Part shown: positions 34,099-41,451 of the stretch, in pieces
Position numbering within the stretch: position 1 is the stretch's first letter
Layout of the letters: every line of letters begins with the position of its first letter
Notes under the pieces: generated by a model
Seen by the model: only the letters and a program-made list of their open reading frames with translations
Told to the model about the DNA's origin: nothing
The model's database searches: none
Made by a program: the position numbers and the translations under genes
NCBI RefSeq assembly: GCF_001418415.1
Contig: NZ_LIQT01000287.1
Location: forward strand, 1-44,123
Reading direction: 5' to 3'
Length of the DNA: 44,123 nt
DNA from: Streptomyces hirsutus
GTDB lineage: Bacteria; Actinomycetota; Actinomycetes; Streptomycetales; Streptomycetaceae

Positions 34099-34533
34099 TC
34101 AGAACGTGAGGACGCCCGAACCGTGGGCGTTCATCACGCACTCGTTGGCGAAGGTGCGCTCGTACGAGAGCCGCTGCCCCTGCCACACCCCGTCGACGGT
34201 GACGACGACCGGGTCGTACTGCTGGGTGCAGAACACGCCGTCTCTCACCGTGAGGGCCTGCAGATCGCCGTCCACCTCGGCCAGCTCCCCGCACGCCGCG
34301 GCCGCGGCCGGGTGGGTGCCGGAGGGGCCGGGGGCACAGGTCAGGGTGACCGCGCGCTCCGGTGTGACGGTCATGGCGCTCTCTCCGTGGCCCATGGTGA
34401 GCACCAGGGCCGACGGGGCGTAGAGCGCGGAGGGTGCGCCGCCCGGCGCGGCCGACGCGGCCCCGGACAGAGGTGCGCAGACGGCTGCGGCGGTCAGGCC
34501 GATGGTGGTGGCCCAGCGCGCGGTGTTCCGCAT
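34099..34533 (-). CDS. SSI-family secreted protease inhibitor with glutamine at P1
   Basis: This 144-residue precursor is a Streptomyces subtilisin inhibitor: signal peptide (about 1-31, ending SGAASA), then [56 protein letters not shown] and [11 protein letters not shown], all hallmarks. It blocks subtilisin- and trypsin-like proteases outside the cell as a dimer. The reactive loop reads CTQQYDP where classical SSI has CPMVYDP, putting Gln at P1. ATG 34533 has GGAAGG 9 bases upstream; the ATG at 34542 touches that site directly. Four cysteines fit the two SSI disulfides. Its most obvious local partner is the S1 protease at 25.7-27.0 kb. Confidence 0.93.
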   Translation of the reverse strand: MRNTARWATTIGLTAAAVCAPLSGAASAAPGGAPSALYAPSALVLTMGHGESAMTVTPERAVTLTCAPGPSGTHPAAAAACGELAEVDGDLQALTVRDGVFCTQQYDPVVVTVDGVWQGQRLSYERTFANECVMNAHGSGVLTF

Positions 34534-34869
34534 CGTGTGCATCCTTCCGCTCGTTTCGACGAGTCGCCGGCCCGTGCTCGGTGGTGCCGAACCGGCGAGC
34601 GGGAGTCTGCCGAGTCCGCCGCGGAAACACACGTCGACCGGGCCGCTTTCGGTAACATTGCGTATTGAATCAGTGGCGCGAAGTCACGGAATGCGCGAGC
34701 GCGAACCCAGCAACCGCACGGGCGGCGCTTGCGCGAAGTGGCCAGATGGCCGAATTCCCACTGTTACGCAATAGGCCTGAAACATTCCGTTTCCGTTCCC
34801 GACGGACCGTTCCGCGACGCCTTCTGTTCATGATTCAGTCGGCTGGACGAGGAGAGGTGGGGACGGCGT
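34534..34869. promoter_or_regulatory. Divergent promoter region of the inhibitor and hydroxy-acid oxidase genes
   Basis: The 336-base gap is A/T-rich in its middle. The octamer TACGCAAT appears once for each gene in matching orientation: minus strand at 34657-34664 and plus strand at 34765-34772. TGGCCAGATG at 34739-34748 matches the AdpA consensus TGGCSNGWWY at nine of ten positions, and an overlapping minus-strand copy TGGCCACTTC also matches nine. AdpA control of SSI genes is known in streptomycetes, so binding here is plausible but inferred. Confidence 0.45.
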
Positions 34870-36039
34870 ATGGCCGGGAACTGGGCGGACTTCCAGTACG
34901 AGATCTACCTGAACGGGATGACGGGTGCCGTGCCCCGGCTGCCCACGGACCTGACCCGGCTGGAGGAGCTGACCGAGCGGCGGCTCGGGCCGGGTCCGGT
35001 CGGTTATGTGGCGGGCAGCGCGGGCGACGGCAGTACCGCGCGCGCCAACCGGGCGGCTCTCGCCCGCCACCGGATCGTGCCGCGCATGCTGCGGGACGTG
35101 CACGAGCGTGATCTGTCGGTGGAGGTGCTCGGCCGCGCGCTGCCGGCGCCGCTCGCGCTGGCGCCGGTCGGGGTGCTGTCGCTGATGCACCCGGACGCCG
35201 AGCCGGCCGCGGCGCGGGCCGCCGCGGCGCAGGGTGTGCCGTTCGTGCTGTCCTCCGCGTCCAGCACGCCGATGGAGCAGGTCGCGGAGGCGATGGGTGA
35301 CGCGGAGCGCTGGTTCCAGCTGTACTGGCCGAAGGACCCCGAGGTCGCCCGGAGCTTCCTGGGCCGGGCCGGGGCCGCCGGGTTCACGGCTTTGGTGGTC
35401 ACCCTGGACACCCCCCTGCTGTCCTGGCGGCCGCGCGATCTGGATCAGGCCTTTCTGCCGTTCCTGCACGGGGTGGGTACCGCCAACTACTTCTCGGACC
35501 CCGCGTTCCGGGCCGGTCTGGCCAAGCCCGTGCACGAGGATCCGAACGCGGCGGTGATGCATTTCGTCGGCATGTTCTCCGACCCCGCCAAGACCTGGCC
35601 CGACCTCGCGTTCCTGCGGGAGAACTGGGACGGCCCGATCCTCCTCAAGGGTGTGCTGCACCCGGACGACGCCCGGCTCGCGGCCGATGCCGGGATGGAC
35701 GGGGTGGTGGTGTCCAACCACGGCGGCCGTCAGGTGGCCGGGGCCGTCGCGGCGGCGGACGCGCTGCCCGGGGTGGTGGCCGCCGTCGGCGACCGGCTGA
35801 CCGTGCTGTTCGACAGCGGTGTCCGCACCGGCGACGACGTCTTCAAGGCGCTCGCCCTCGGCGCGCGGGCCGTACTCGTCGGACGGCCGTACGTCTACGG
35901 GCTCGGCCTCGACGGGCAGGCGGGCGTCGAGCACGTGATCCGCTGCCTGCTCGCCGAGCTGGACCTGACCCTCGCCCTGTCCGGGCACGCCACCCCGGCC
36001 ACGATCGGGCCCGGCGACCTCGTGGAGGGCACCGGCTGA
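34870..36039 (+). CDS. FMN-dependent 2-hydroxy-acid oxidase (lactate 2-monooxygenase-like)
   Basis: The 389-residue member of the glycolate oxidase/lactate dehydrogenase TIM-barrel family has PLALAPVGVLSLMHPDAE, FQLYWPKD, VVTLDTPLLSWRPRDLD and, decisively, VVSNHGGRQVAGA near residue 278 with the catalytic histidine, then DSGVRTGDDVFKALALGA. The PFLHGVGTANYFSDP insert resembles lactate 2-monooxygenase, which turns L-lactate into acetate and CO2 with O2. The exact substrate is not certain. The ATG at 34870 follows GAGGAGAGG. It is divergent from the inhibitor gene and convergent with the lectin-domain gene. Confidence 0.9.
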   Translation: MAGNWADFQYEIYLNGMTGAVPRLPTDLTRLEELTERRLGPGPVGYVAGSAGDGSTARANRAALARHRIVPRMLRDVHERDLSVEVLGRALPAPLALAPVGVLSLMHPDAEPAAARAAAAQGVPFVLSSASSTPMEQVAEAMGDAERWFQLYWPKDPEVARSFLGRAGAAGFTALVVTLDTPLLSWRPRDLDQAFLPFLHGVGTANYFSDPAFRAGLAKPVHEDPNAAVMHFVGMFSDPAKTWPDLAFLRENWDGPILLKGVLHPDDARLAADAGMDGVVVSNHGGRQVAGAVAAADALPGVVAAVGDRLTVLFDSGVRTGDDVFKALALGARAVLVGRPYVYGLGLDGQAGVEHVIRCLLAELDLTLALSGHATPATIGPGDLVEGTG

Positions 36040-36062
36040 CCCGGCCGGGCACCGCGCGCCGT

Positions 36063-37691
36063 TCACACAACCGGCCCGGCCTGCTCCGGATGCCGTGCCG
36101 CCGGGGTGCGGGTGGGGCTGATCGACAGGGCCTTCTCGGCCGAGGCCACCGGCTCGGTCACCCAGCGCTGGTCCTCGGTCCGGTCCCGCACCCTGATGAC
36201 GATGTCGGCGTTCGCATCGGGGGCGACCGGGGTGAGCGCCAGCCGTTCGTCCCAGCGGGGCAGCAACTCGCCCTGCCCGGTGAGGTCGTAGCGGACGTCG
36301 TCGGCGCGGTTCTCGCCGGCGTCGGCGCAGGTGGCGAGGACGACGACCCCGGCGTCCTTGTGCGCGTCCAGGCACAGGCCCGGGTCGGCCACGCTGCGCA
36401 GCAGTCCGTCCTCCTCGTAGGTCCACTGCTGGCTCAGCCCCGAGGAGCAGCCCGTGAGCCGGGCGCCGGCGCCGTCCTGGGGCTCGCCCCGGGTGTCGAG
36501 GCACAGGCCGGAGGCGACGTTGCGCAGGAGGGCCGGCTGCGGACCCGTGGGCAGTCCGGCCACGCCCGGCGGGGACTCGGTCGGTACGACCCCCCGGCCG
36601 CCCGCCGTGCTGGTGGCGCCGGTCGGGTCGGTGCCGCTGCCGTCGGGTGAGGAGCCCCCGGCGATGAGCACGCTCACCAGCACGCCGGCCGAGACGGCGC
36701 CGAGGCCGGTGAGCAGGGTCCTGGTGGAGCGCACGGCATCCGGGAGTCCGAGACCGGTGAGGCGGGCGGGAGCGGGGATCCGGGACAGCAGGCGATGCCG
36801 GCTGCCGCCCGACCGGTGTCCGCGGCGGGTGGTGCGGCCGCCGCGCGGGCCCGGGGTCGCCCGGCCGGGGCGCGAGTCGAGGTAGCGGCGGGCGCCCCAG
36901 CCGAGAACGGCCTCGGCGATGAGCGTGCCGAGCTCGCCCTCGAAATGGCTCAGCTGCTCGGCCGCGTTCCGGCAGTAGCGGCATTCCGCCAGGTGCTGCT
37001 GGACATCGGGGAGCAGGGTCCCGCCGCGGCGGATGGGGACGTCGAGGAGCCGGTTGTAGAACCGGCAGTCCTTCATCGGCGCGAGTTCCTGATGGGCGTG
37101 GACACAGCCCTGGCGGAAGGTGTCACGCGCCTGTTGGAGCGTTCCCGAGGCGACGGCGGGATCGATGCCGAGGAGGCCGGCCGGGACGGATACGGGTTCG
37201 GCCTCTACCTCGACGTGCCAGAGCACGCAGCGGGCGAGGGCGGGCAGGGACCGGAACGAGCGCTGGGCGAGCGTGCGGTTCTCCGGCGTCATCGTCCTGG
37301 CCGCGCGCATGCCGCGTCCGCCGGCCGGTTTCAGCAGCTCCGGCAGGGCACCGGCGGTCCGGTCGTCCGAAGCCCATTCCCGGACCGTGTCCCGTACGGC
37401 CACCAGCAGCACGGGGCGCAGGGCGACGGCCGGTTCGCCGAGGGCGACCCGGTTCAGTACGCGGTGCTGCGCCGCCGCGGTGACCATGGCGGCGGTCGGC
37501 CCCGACGAGGCGAGGCAGATGGTCGCGTAGTCGTGCACGGCCCGCCAGTGACGTGCCGCCAGCAGCGCGACGGAGTGGGTGGCTTCACCCTCCGGACTGC
37601 CTCGCAACCGTGCGGCGAGGGACTCGTCGGACTCCCCCGGGTCCCCTCCGGGAGGGGGATGAGGAGACCGGGAGGAATGAGGGGTGGGCAC
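36063..37691 (-). CDS. Sigma-like / zinc-finger / membrane / ricin-type lectin fusion protein
   Basis: The 542-residue protein contains, in order: a helical region and a segment like sigma-factor region 4 (LPALARCVLWHVEVE to TLQQARDTFRQG, about 149-195); a His-Cys-Cys zinc-finger motif (HLAECRYC, His233, Cys237, Cys240) as in anti-sigma factors; a basic linker; one membrane helix (about 326-345); a Pro/Thr/Gly linker; and an outside ricin-type beta-trefoil (about 388-510; LCLDTRG, QQWTYEEDGLLRSVADPGLCLDA read in two parts). It may sense carbohydrate outside and signal inside. The GTG at 37691 is chosen because GGAAGGA lies 9 bases upstream; GTG 37712 is the alternative. A paralogue is cut by the right edge. 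Confidence 0.78.
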   Translation of the reverse strand: MPTPHSSRSPHPPPGGDPGESDESLAARLRGSPEGEATHSVALLAARHWRAVHDYATICLASSGPTAAMVTAAAQHRVLNRVALGEPAVALRPVLLVAVRDTVREWASDDRTAGALPELLKPAGGRGMRAARTMTPENRTLAQRSFRSLPALARCVLWHVEVEAEPVSVPAGLLGIDPAVASGTLQQARDTFRQGCVHAHQELAPMKDCRFYNRLLDVPIRRGGTLLPDVQQHLAECRYCRNAAEQLSHFEGELGTLIAEAVLGWGARRYLDSRPGRATPGPRGGRTTRRGHRSGGSRHRLLSRIPAPARLTGLGLPDAVRSTRTLLTGLGAVSAGVLVSVLIAGGSSPDGSGTDPTGATSTAGGRGVVPTESPPGVAGLPTGPQPALLRNVASGLCLDTRGEPQDGAGARLTGCSSGLSQQWTYEEDGLLRSVADPGLCLDAHKDAGVVVLATCADAGENRADDVRYDLTGQGELLPRWDERLALTPVAPDANADIVIRVRDRTEDQRWVTEPVASAEKALSISPTRTPAARHPEQAGPVV

Positions 37692-38028
37692 TGAGATGGT
37701 TCCTTCCCACACGCAGGTGACACAGAAGTTCTGACGCCGAAAAGGGAAGCCCCACGTGGTCCATACCTTTTTGGCGGCGTTGCGCGGGAGGGCGCGAATT
37801 CACCGACGGTGAAAGCGGACCCGGTTCATCAACGCGCGTGCAACCCCGGATTTTACCCCCTCACGGGGGGCTCACTCTCGCACAACCGGCGCACGGCCAA
37901 CAAGGCACCGGGGAAACCTCCGCTCGTTGACAGGAAGTCAAAAGGAAAAACGTGCCCGGAGTCGCCCGCATCGGCTTTCCACCTGCGTTTTCCCGGGGTT
38001 CCCCGGTTCTCGCATTCCGGTGGTGGTG
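37692..38028. other. Intergenic stretch between the lectin-fusion gene and the toxin gene
   Basis: This 337-base gap contains the lectin gene's likely promoter (listed separately), the palindrome CCACGTGG near 37752, and TTGAC/GTCAA arms around AGGAA at 37927-37941. No open frame with family character was seen, and no strong terminator for the toxin gene was recognised. Confidence 0.4.
37799..37855 (-). promoter_or_regulatory. Candidate promoter and operator of the lectin-fusion gene
   Basis: TAAAAT on the minus strand (37850-37855) is a good -10. CCCCC/GGGGG arms just upstream overlap its spacer. TTCACCGACGGTGAA (37799-37813) is a perfect 15-base palindrome at about +30, well placed for a repressor. 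No consensus -35 was found. Confidence 0.4.
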
Positions 38029-38406
38029 TCAGATCTGCCAGGAGCGGAGCCGGTCCGCGGCTCCGTAGACATCCGTCGTTCCGGACATCAGATCGCGGGC
38101 GAGGTCGACGATCGCGCCGTAGGGCGGGTCGATGCCGACGCCGCTGACGAACATGTACGCCACCGCCGTGGCGCAGGCGAAGCGGGCGTTGGCCGACGGC
38201 AGGGGGCGGAGCAGGGCGAGAGTGTGCAGCAGGGCGGCGGCCCGCCAGGCCGCGTCCGAGTCCACGCCGAGACGGGGCGGGTCGACGCGGTGCCGGGCGA
38301 CGGCGGCGACCAGCGCCGAGAAGTCGTTGACGGTGGGCTGGTCCGGGAGGACCTCCTCGTGCCGCTGGAGCAGCCAGGGCACGTCGATGTGCAGAACGGA
38401 TGCCAT
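38029..38406 (-). CDS. Fic/Doc-family toxin component with degenerate active-site motif
   Basis: The 125-residue protein has the length and all-helical pattern of Doc-type toxins. Where Fic/Doc enzymes carry HPFxDGNKR, this protein has RPLPSANAR, keeping only Pro, Asn and Arg; the catalytic His, the metal-binding Asp and the Lys are lost. Typical Doc proteins phosphorylate EF-Tu; this one may have another activity or none. Its start is 3 bases after the stop of a ribbon-helix-helix antitoxin gene, the usual order for such modules. The family call rests on context and layout, as the motif is weak. Confidence 0.75.
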   Translation of the reverse strand: MASVLHIDVPWLLQRHEEVLPDQPTVNDFSALVAAVARHRVDPPRLGVDSDAAWRAAALLHTLALLRPLPSANARFACATAVAYMFVSGVGIDPPYGAIVDLARDLMSGTTDVYGAADRLRSWQI

Positions 38407-38409
38407 CGG

Positions 38410-38655
38410 TCAGGCGGCCCGCCCCGCGTCCCCGGCCCGCGGTTCGTCGTCCGGGAAGGCGGCGGCGAATTCGTCGGCGTGCGAGGCGAAGAACCGGCGG
38501 AATGCCTCCGCGCCTTCCTGGAGTGCCCGGTGGCGGGCGATGTCGGCCGCGGCCGCCTCCCGCACCAGCGCCTTCATCGATGTACCGCGCTCCTTGGCGA
38601 TCTGCCGCAGGTCCTCGAGTTCACGGTCACTGAACTCCACATTCAGAGCAGGCAT
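38410..38655 (-). CDS. Ribbon-helix-helix antitoxin
   Basis: The 81-residue protein begins with a beta strand and two helices of the MetJ/Arc/CopG DNA-binding fold (ALNVEFSDRELEDLRQIA, then RGTSMKALVREAA), leaving a C-terminal part (about 45-81) that should bind and silence the toxin. The dimer would bind the operator at 38665-38679 and repress its own operon. It is the first gene of the module. No strong ribosome-binding site is seen before the ATG at 38655. Confidence 0.82.
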   Translation of the reverse strand: MPALNVEFSDRELEDLRQIAKERGTSMKALVREAAAADIARHRALQEGAEAFRRFFASHADEFAAAFPDDEPRAGDAGRAA

Positions 38656-38664
38656 GCCATCACG

Positions 38665-38688
38665 GTACCGCTCGGGTACTCGATCGTA
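38665..38688 (-). promoter_or_regulatory. Candidate promoter and autoregulatory operator of the toxin-antitoxin module
   Basis: TACGAT on the minus strand (38683-38688) fits a -10 element. GTACC/GGTAC arms with a 5-base centre (38665-38679) lie just downstream, between it and the antitoxin ATG, as expected for autoregulation. Confidence 0.4.
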
Positions 38689-38733
38689 AATACCACCAGT
38701 TCAGAGCGGGTGTGCGGCGGTACCGAAAAGGGT

Positions 38734-38778
38734 GTGCCGGAGGTGTCGTCCCGTTCCTCGGGACGACACCTCCGGCAC
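38734..38778 (-). terminator. Strong terminator after the GH9 gene
   Basis: A perfect 20-base stem (38734-38753 with 38759-38778) closes a 5-base loop. It begins 20 bases beyond the stop of the leftward GH9 gene, and on that strand is soon followed by CCCTTTT, giving a partial T-tract. Confidence 0.8.
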
Positions 38779-38798
38779 CGGTGCGGCACTCCGGTCCG

Positions 38799-41042
38799 CT
38801 ACCTCTGGTCGGCCACGAAGGAGGCCATGCGGGTCAGGGCCGCGTTCCAGTTGACGGTGTGCTCGTTGGTGGACCAGGACTGGATGTCGTCGATGAAGCA
38901 GAACTGGCCGACGCAGCCCTGGAGCATCGACTGGGCGTAGGGGTCCTGGATGCTCGAGTTGGGTCCGCCGGAGAGGGTCCCGGCGGGCGGGTTCGGCAGC
39001 GCCGGGTCGAGCTGGCGGGCGTACCAGCGGCTGTGCTGGTTCTGCGCGCTGACCTCGCCGTACCCGGTGACGTAGGAGATGTTCAGGGCGTTGCGGCCGA
39101 GGATGTAGTCCATGCTCTGCAGCGCGCCGTCCCGGTACTTCGCGGCACCGGTGAGGTCGTAGGCGGTGGCGAGGACGACCGCGTTGTTGAGGACCTGGTG
39201 ACTGGAACCCCAGTCGTAGACGTTGCCGGCCGGCGCGTACGGCATGCCGTACGGGTGTGCCGTCAGCGTGGCCAGGTAGCGGTCGGCGCCCTTGACGACG
39301 GAGCTGCGGACCTTGTCCCGGCCCGGGAGCCCGTTCGGCACCGTCGCGAGGTCGAGCCGGCCGGCCGCCGCGGTGCGCGACCAGTCGAAGCCGAGGGGGC
39401 CGAAGATGTCGGCGGTGTGCACCGGGGACTTCAGGACGTACTCCTCGAACCGCCGCTCCCCCGTGGTGAGATACAGCTCGGCCGCCGCCCAGTAGAACTC
39501 GTCGCTCACCTCGTCGTCCGGATAGGCGCCGCCGCCGACGCCGTCGTCCGGGCTCGCGTACTCCCCGGGATGGGCGAGCGCGGCCGTCCAGGCGGTGCGC
39601 GCGGCGGCCAGGGCCTCGGCCGCGAACTTCCCGTCGTAGGGCCGGTACAGACGGGCCGCCTGGGCGGCCGTGGCCGCGAGGTTCAGGGTGGCGGCGGTGC
39701 TCGGCGGGTGCAGTTCGCGCTTCTGCGGGTCGTCGCCGGGCAGCAGCGGCAGCCCGGTCCACTGCTCGTCGTGGATCTTGTGGTGGGCCATCCCGGCCAG
39801 CGGCTCTCCCTCGGGCACCTGCATCTTCAGCAGGAACTCCAGCTCCCAGCGGGCCTCGTCGAGGATGTCGGGCACCCCGTTGCCGCTCTCCGGGATGTTC
39901 AGCGTGCCGTCGCCCAGCTTGTCCGCCTGTCCGGTGCGGGCGTGCCGGGCGCGTTCGTAGGTGCTGAGCACCTCCCAGGTGCTGATGCCGCCGTTGACGA
40001 CGTACTTGCCGTGGTCGCCGGCGTCGTACCAGCCGCCGGTGACGTCGAGGGTGTAGTCGCAGACGCCCGGCCGGCAGGGCACCCTGCCGTCGCCCTGGTT
40101 GGGCGCCGCGTCCACGTGTCCGGCCGGGCGGGCGTAGCCGGGGCGCAGGTCGTCGCGGATCTCGATGCCGCTGCGCTGGGTGTAGTAGTACTTCGCCGAG
40201 TCCAGCCGCAGCCGCTCGTAGGCGCCGGCGTCGATGTCGAAGGGCCGGCTGGTCTCGCCGTCCACGGCCAGGGTGTAGCCGGTGCCCCGCGCACGGTGGG
40301 CGCCGAAGTCGATGGAGTGGACGTTCTGCCCGGAGGAGTCGTCCACGCCGCGCGGCACGGTCCTGCCCTGCCGGACGACCCTGCCGCCGGCGTCCTTCAG
40401 CTGCCAGGGCAGCCGCTCGGTCGCCCCGGTGACCAGGGTGGCGTTCTTCGGGCCGGCGGGGAGGTAGGCGACCTGGTTGACGCGGACCCGGGGGCCGGTG
40501 TCGGGCTCGTACGGCTCGGGCTCCACGCCGCCCAGCAGGGACACGTCGTCCACGCAGAAGCGCCAGGGGTCGGGACTGCCGCCGAGCTGGAGAGCGACCT
40601 GGCCCCGCTCGGTGTCCGCAGGCGCCGTGAAGGTGTACGAGTACGTGTCGCCGGAGACGCCGAGCTGCGGGGACACCTCGTAGTAGGCGTCGTACGGGGC
40701 CACCGACAGGCCGACGACCGCCCGGACCACGTGGCCCGCGGGTGCGCCGGTCGCGGCGAAGGAGAAGCGGTAGGACTCCCCCTTCACGAGGGTGATGTCG
40801 TTCTGGCCGAGGGCGGCGTCCCACCGGTTGGTGGTGCCGCCGGGGACGTCGGCGCACAGGCGGCCGTCGGACAGGCTCGTGGTGACACCGGCGGAGGCCC
40901 ACCAGGGTTCGGTGGTGGTGTCGAAGGTGCCGTTGCGGACCTGCTCGACCTCGTCGGCCCCGGCCGGGGCGGCGGGCAGCGCGGTGAGCGCGGTCGCCAG
41001 CAGGCCGGTCAGGGACAGCAGCGCGGTTCTGCGTCTGTTCAC
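38799..41042 (-). CDS. Secreted glycoside hydrolase family 9 cellulase with N-terminal carbohydrate-binding module
   Basis: The 747-residue protein has a signal peptide (about 1-29, ending APAGA), a CBM4/9-like beta-sandwich (about 32-175; [12 protein letters not shown]), an Ig-like CelD_N domain (about 185-275; [10 protein letters not shown]) and a GH9 (alpha/alpha)6 catalytic domain (about 285-745). [13 protein letters not shown] holds the nucleophilic-water aspartates (Asp340, Asp343), and Glu727 in [10 protein letters not shown] is the likely acid. It should hydrolyse beta-1,4-glucans outside the cell. The GTG at 41042 has AGAGGAG 8 bases upstream. A CebR/CelR-type operator 39 bases upstream implies induction by cello-oligosaccharides. 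Confidence 0.95.
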   Translation of the reverse strand: MNRRRTALLSLTGLLATALTALPAAPAGADEVEQVRNGTFDTTTEPWWASAGVTTSLSDGRLCADVPGGTTNRWDAALGQNDITLVKGESYRFSFAATGAPAGHVVRAVVGLSVAPYDAYYEVSPQLGVSGDTYSYTFTAPADTERGQVALQLGGSPDPWRFCVDDVSLLGGVEPEPYEPDTGPRVRVNQVAYLPAGPKNATLVTGATERLPWQLKDAGGRVVRQGRTVPRGVDDSSGQNVHSIDFGAHRARGTGYTLAVDGETSRPFDIDAGAYERLRLDSAKYYYTQRSGIEIRDDLRPGYARPAGHVDAAPNQGDGRVPCRPGVCDYTLDVTGGWYDAGDHGKYVVNGGISTWEVLSTYERARHARTGQADKLGDGTLNIPESGNGVPDILDEARWELEFLLKMQVPEGEPLAGMAHHKIHDEQWTGLPLLPGDDPQKRELHPPSTAATLNLAATAAQAARLYRPYDGKFAAEALAAARTAWTAALAHPGEYASPDDGVGGGAYPDDEVSDEFYWAAAELYLTTGERRFEEYVLKSPVHTADIFGPLGFDWSRTAAAGRLDLATVPNGLPGRDKVRSSVVKGADRYLATLTAHPYGMPYAPAGNVYDWGSSHQVLNNAVVLATAYDLTGAAKYRDGALQSMDYILGRNALNISYVTGYGEVSAQNQHSRWYARQLDPALPNPPAGTLSGGPNSSIQDPYAQSMLQGCVGQFCFIDDIQSWSTNEHTVNWNAALTRMASFVADQR

Positions 41043-41080
41043 GTCTGGGCTCCTCTGGTGGGAGGACACGGCGGCGACTA

Positions 41081-41102
41081 CGGATGGGAGCGCTCCCATC
41101 CG
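41081..41102 (-). promoter_or_regulatory. CebR/CelR-type operator
   Basis: TGGGAGCGCTCCCA (41085-41098) is exactly the 14-base box recognised by the LacI-family cellulase repressors CelR (Thermobifida) and CebR (Streptomyces). Here the symmetry extends to a perfect 22-base palindrome. It lies right after the predicted transcription start of the GH9 gene. Repression would be lifted by cellobiose-type sugars. Confidence 0.85.
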
Positions 41103-41111
41103 TACAGGGAC

Positions 41112-41141
41112 ATCGTTGTGGCAGATGTGACACTCCGTCAA
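41112..41141 (-). promoter_or_regulatory. Candidate promoter of the GH9 cellulase gene
   Basis: On the minus strand TTGACG (41136-41141) and AACGAT (41112-41117) are separated by 18 bases. The -35 is good; the -10 matches only at its key A and T. The start would fall close to 41105, just before the operator. Confidence 0.45.
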
Positions 41142-41391
41142 CAGGCGGGACGGGACTGGTGACGGACGCCGTCGGACGACGGACGTGTGCCGGCTGCCTG
41201 CCGGACCGGCGCCGGACGCGCCCGAACGGGCACCAGGCGCCTGTCGGGGCGGAGACCGGGACGGGAACCGGGGCCGAGGTCCGGAACAGGCCTCCCCCGG
41301 TGGCCGTCCCGGGCGTCGCTCCCGTCCTTCGCGCCCCGCCCGTGCCCCTCCGCCCGGACGGGGTTCCGGTCCGCACCCGCCTCGGACGCAC

Positions 41392-41397
41392 TAGGGT
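41392..41397 (+). promoter_or_regulatory. Candidate -10 element for the second SpoIIE-type gene
   Basis: TAGGGT fits TAnnnT and lies 28-55 bases before the possible start codons. It is the same hexamer seen at rfbA. No convincing -35 accompanies it. Confidence 0.3.
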
Positions 41398-41451
41398 GGA
41401 ACTCTGGCGATCGACCAGTTCACGGTGAGTGTGCGCGATGGAGTGGCGACG

